Below are positions 5,610 through 6,405 of a stretch of 6,405 nt of DNA, piece by piece (position 1 is the stretch's first letter; each line of letters opens with the position of its first letter). The stretch is from Pseudomonadota bacterium (GTDB lineage Bacteria > Pseudomonadota > Gammaproteobacteria > Acidiferrobacterales > Acidiferrobacteraceae). The notes under the pieces are model-generated. The model was not told where the DNA came from. It saw nothing but the letters and a program-made list of their open reading frames with translations, and searched no databases. Both the position numbers and the translations under genes were made by a program. The stretch covers positions 1-6,405 of the forward strand of contig JAJYPQ010000243.1 of assembly GCA_021795255.1 (NCBI GenBank), written 5' to 3'.

Positions 5610-5743
5610 ACCGTAACAGTAACGAAACAGGCGGCAAGAAAGGGCGCCACAAGCTCAAGAAGTCACCCTTGCGGGCAAAGCGGAAGAAGGTGGGCCGCAA
5701 TACCAAGACGAGCGCGGGGTTAACCTTTCCTAACATTCGATAG
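5606..5743 (+). CDS. 45-aa highly basic protein
   Basis: A small protein dominated by Lys and Arg, with the core KKGRHKLKKSPLRAKRKK followed by VGRNTKTSAG. It has no acidic patch, no hydrophobic segment and no cysteine. A strong ribosome binding site, AAGGAGG (5592-5598), sits 7 bp before the ATG, and the start overlaps the stop of the preceding gene in ATGA. Both are strong signs of real translation. The charge suggests an unstructured RNA- or DNA-binding peptide, perhaps an accessory to replication or nucleoprotein assembly. I recognise no family. It is the last intact gene of the operon; the palindrome at 5759-5784 follows within 16 bp. Confidence 0.72.
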   Translation: MNRNSNETGGKKGRHKLKKSPLRAKRKKVGRNTKTSAGLTFPNIR

Positions 5744-5876
5744 CATCCGGCTGAAAAAGTACACAAAAGTTAACATTTGTGTACGTCCCCGCGCGCTTCA
5801 CCGTGGCAGGGGATACGCCATACTCGGCGGCCAGGCGGTCGGCGGTTGGCAAAGTATCAATTTGATCCTTTGCCAC
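5730..5876 (-). pseudogene. Relic of ParB-like HTH gene, minus strand
   Basis: On the minus strand, 5876 down to 5785 reads VAKDQIDTLP then TADRLAAEYGVSPATVKRAG, a convincing helix-turn-helix of the kind found in ParB-like plasmid and island proteins. The frame is open from 5987 to a stop at 5730-5732. It lacks an ATG and a ribosome binding site, and the family-like sequence stops at the palindrome near 5784, after which the frame reads unrelated residues. I judge it a truncated remnant rather than a working 48-aa gene from the GTG at 5876. Confidence 0.5.
5759..5784. promoter_or_regulatory. 26-bp near-perfect palindrome
   Basis: The arms GTACACAAA (5759-5767) and TTTGTGTAC (5776-5784) flank a central GTTAAC palindrome (5769-5774). 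Only the A/A pair at 5768/5775 breaks the symmetry, so 12 of 13 positions match. It lies 16 bp after the stop of the 45-aa gene and is AT-rich at its centre. No T-run follows, so it is not a simple terminator. A dimer operator or a replication/partition site is possible. Confidence 0.6.
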
Positions 5877-5937
5877 ATACTGGTTAAGGACGACTTGGCG
5901 AAGCTGGCGAGGGAACGCATGGTAGCGGGAAAGGCCG

Positions 5938-5963
5938 ACCCTGTGCAGAATTCTACACAGGGT
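5938..5963. repeat. Second 26-bp near-perfect palindrome
   Basis: The arms ACCCTGTG (5938-5945) and CACAGGGT (5956-5963) enclose AGAATTCT (5947-5954). Only the C/A pair at 5946/5955 breaks the symmetry, so 12 of 13 positions match, as in the palindrome at 5759-5784. It falls inside the ParB-like relic, where it encodes DPVQNSTQG, so codon constraint may contribute. Confidence 0.55.
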
Positions 5964-6060
5964 AGCGAAGGCAAAACGTGCGACGCTCTAGCGGATATTG
6001 CTGGCGTATCTCATGACACCCTAGCCAAGGTGGAGTGTATCGAGCGCGATGCGATACCGG

Positions 6061-6100
6061 AGGTATTTCTCACAGGTATTTCCGACAGGGTATCGGAAAC
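6061..6100 (+). repeat. 13-bp tandem repeat with hairpin
   Basis: AGGTATTTCTCAC (6061-6073) is followed directly by AGGTATTTCCGAC (6074-6086), with 11 of 13 matching, and then by a diverged AGGGTATCGGAAAC. TTTCCGA (6079-6085) and TCGGAAA (6093-6099) also form a 7-bp stem with a 7-nt loop. TATTTCCGA appears again at 6166-6174. Short iterated repeats in a non-coding right end could be iterons or excisionase sites. Confidence 0.45.
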
Positions 6101-6227
6101 TCCGAGCGTAATAAAGTGGCGCCTATTCAAGGGCTTATAGACGGCGGGACGCTAAAGGCCCTGCCTATTTCCGAACGGTGGGGCCGGACATAGCATAACC
6201 GGAACGGGCTGGCCGATCCGCGAGCAA

Positions 6228-6235
6228 ATACCCCT
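6228..6235. promoter_or_regulatory. Possible AlpA-like half-site near right end
   Basis: ATACCCCT here equals the half-site of the inverted repeat before the AlpA-like gene (2133-2140). It lies just outside the right arm-type sites, where an excisionase would be expected to bind. An 8-bp match alone could be chance. Confidence 0.3.
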
Positions 6236-6236
6236 T

Positions 6237-6265
6237 CGTTTTACGTCAACTGCTTACATAGTGCT

Positions 6266-6272
<7 letters not shown>
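6237..6272. promoter_or_regulatory. Right integrase arm-type sites
   Basis: CTGCTTACAT (6250-6259) and GTGCTTACAC (6261-6270) repeat the left arm motif with the same 11-bp step. The whole 36-bp block matches 231-266 at 32 positions. It lies 45 bp from the attR core. Confidence 0.7.
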
Positions 6273-6392
<120 letters not shown>

Positions 6393-6405
6393 GAAGCGCG
6401 CATTA

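Larger units (their letters stand above)
5862..6140 (+). pseudogene. Fragment of ParB-like / HTH regulator gene
   Basis: The plus strand from about 5888 to 6063 reads LAKLARERMVAGKADPVQNS, then KTCDALADIAGVSHDTLAKV and ECIERDAIPEV. This matches the pattern of the ParB-like island protein family, in which (L/I)AxxAGVSHDTIxKVxxI is a characteristic helix-turn-helix segment. The N-terminal nuclease/ParB part is missing, and after IPEV the frame drifts into unrelated sequence before a stop at 6138-6140. The open frame could start only at TTG 5862 or ATG 5919, the latter with a GAGGGA 4 bp upstream, so a 73-aa product is conceivable. A truncated, probably non-functional gene is the better reading. 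The oppositely oriented HTH relic joins it near 5877. Confidence 0.55.

Noticed and set aside
5759..5784. Rho-independent terminator of the operon
   Set aside because: The stem is AT-rich at its centre and is followed by GTCCCC rather than a T-run.

Overview
The window holds a complete small integrative element of about 6.2 kb, inserted in the 3' half of a tRNA-Phe(GAA) gene. The GC-rich base composition, a tRNA-Phe closely resembling that of gamma-/betaproteobacteria with its CCA encoded, a P4-type tyrosine integrase and a DUF927 helicase point to a proteobacterial host. I cannot name the genus.

Layout. Positions 1-127 are the left flank and left attachment site, which carries a 49-bp copy of the tRNA 3' half. 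Positions 128-288 hold integrase arm-type repeats and a possible int promoter. The first gene module is the integrase (289-1494) followed by an overlapping unrecognised gene (1481-2074) and a probable terminator (2064-2090). The second module is a tightly packed plus-strand operon: an AlpA/excisionase-like HTH protein (2166-2393), a 25-codon mini-ORF (2390-2467), a primase-type CHC2 zinc-finger protein (2464-3048), a DUF927 helicase-like ATPase (3055-4890), a Cys-rich unknown (4887-5609) and a 45-aa basic protein (5606-5743). Almost every junction in this operon is an ATGA stop/start overlap. Positions 5744-6236 contain no convincing intact gene, but hold two oppositely oriented relics of ParB-like helix-turn-helix genes, two 26-bp near-perfect palindromes and a 13-bp tandem repeat. 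Positions 6237-6316 are right-end arm sites, and the intact tRNA-Phe lies at 6317-6392 on the minus strand.

How it works together (inference). Integrase and the AlpA-like factor would handle integration and excision at tRNA-Phe. The CHC2 protein and the DUF927 ATPase would support replication of the excised form. No capsid, packaging, relaxase, toxin-antitoxin or resistance gene is visible, so the element looks like a stripped-down satellite or cryptic plasmid-like island that must borrow its transfer functions.

The most unusual features are: (1) clusters of a 9-bp GGG(T/C)ACAGG motif flanking the helicase domain in inverted orientation; (2) an inverted repeat over the AlpA-like start, whose half-site recurs beside attR; (3) the mini-ORF relay between the AlpA-like and CHC2 genes; (4) a 100-bp duplication at the ends that is longer than the tRNA core and suggests a second related element to the left.
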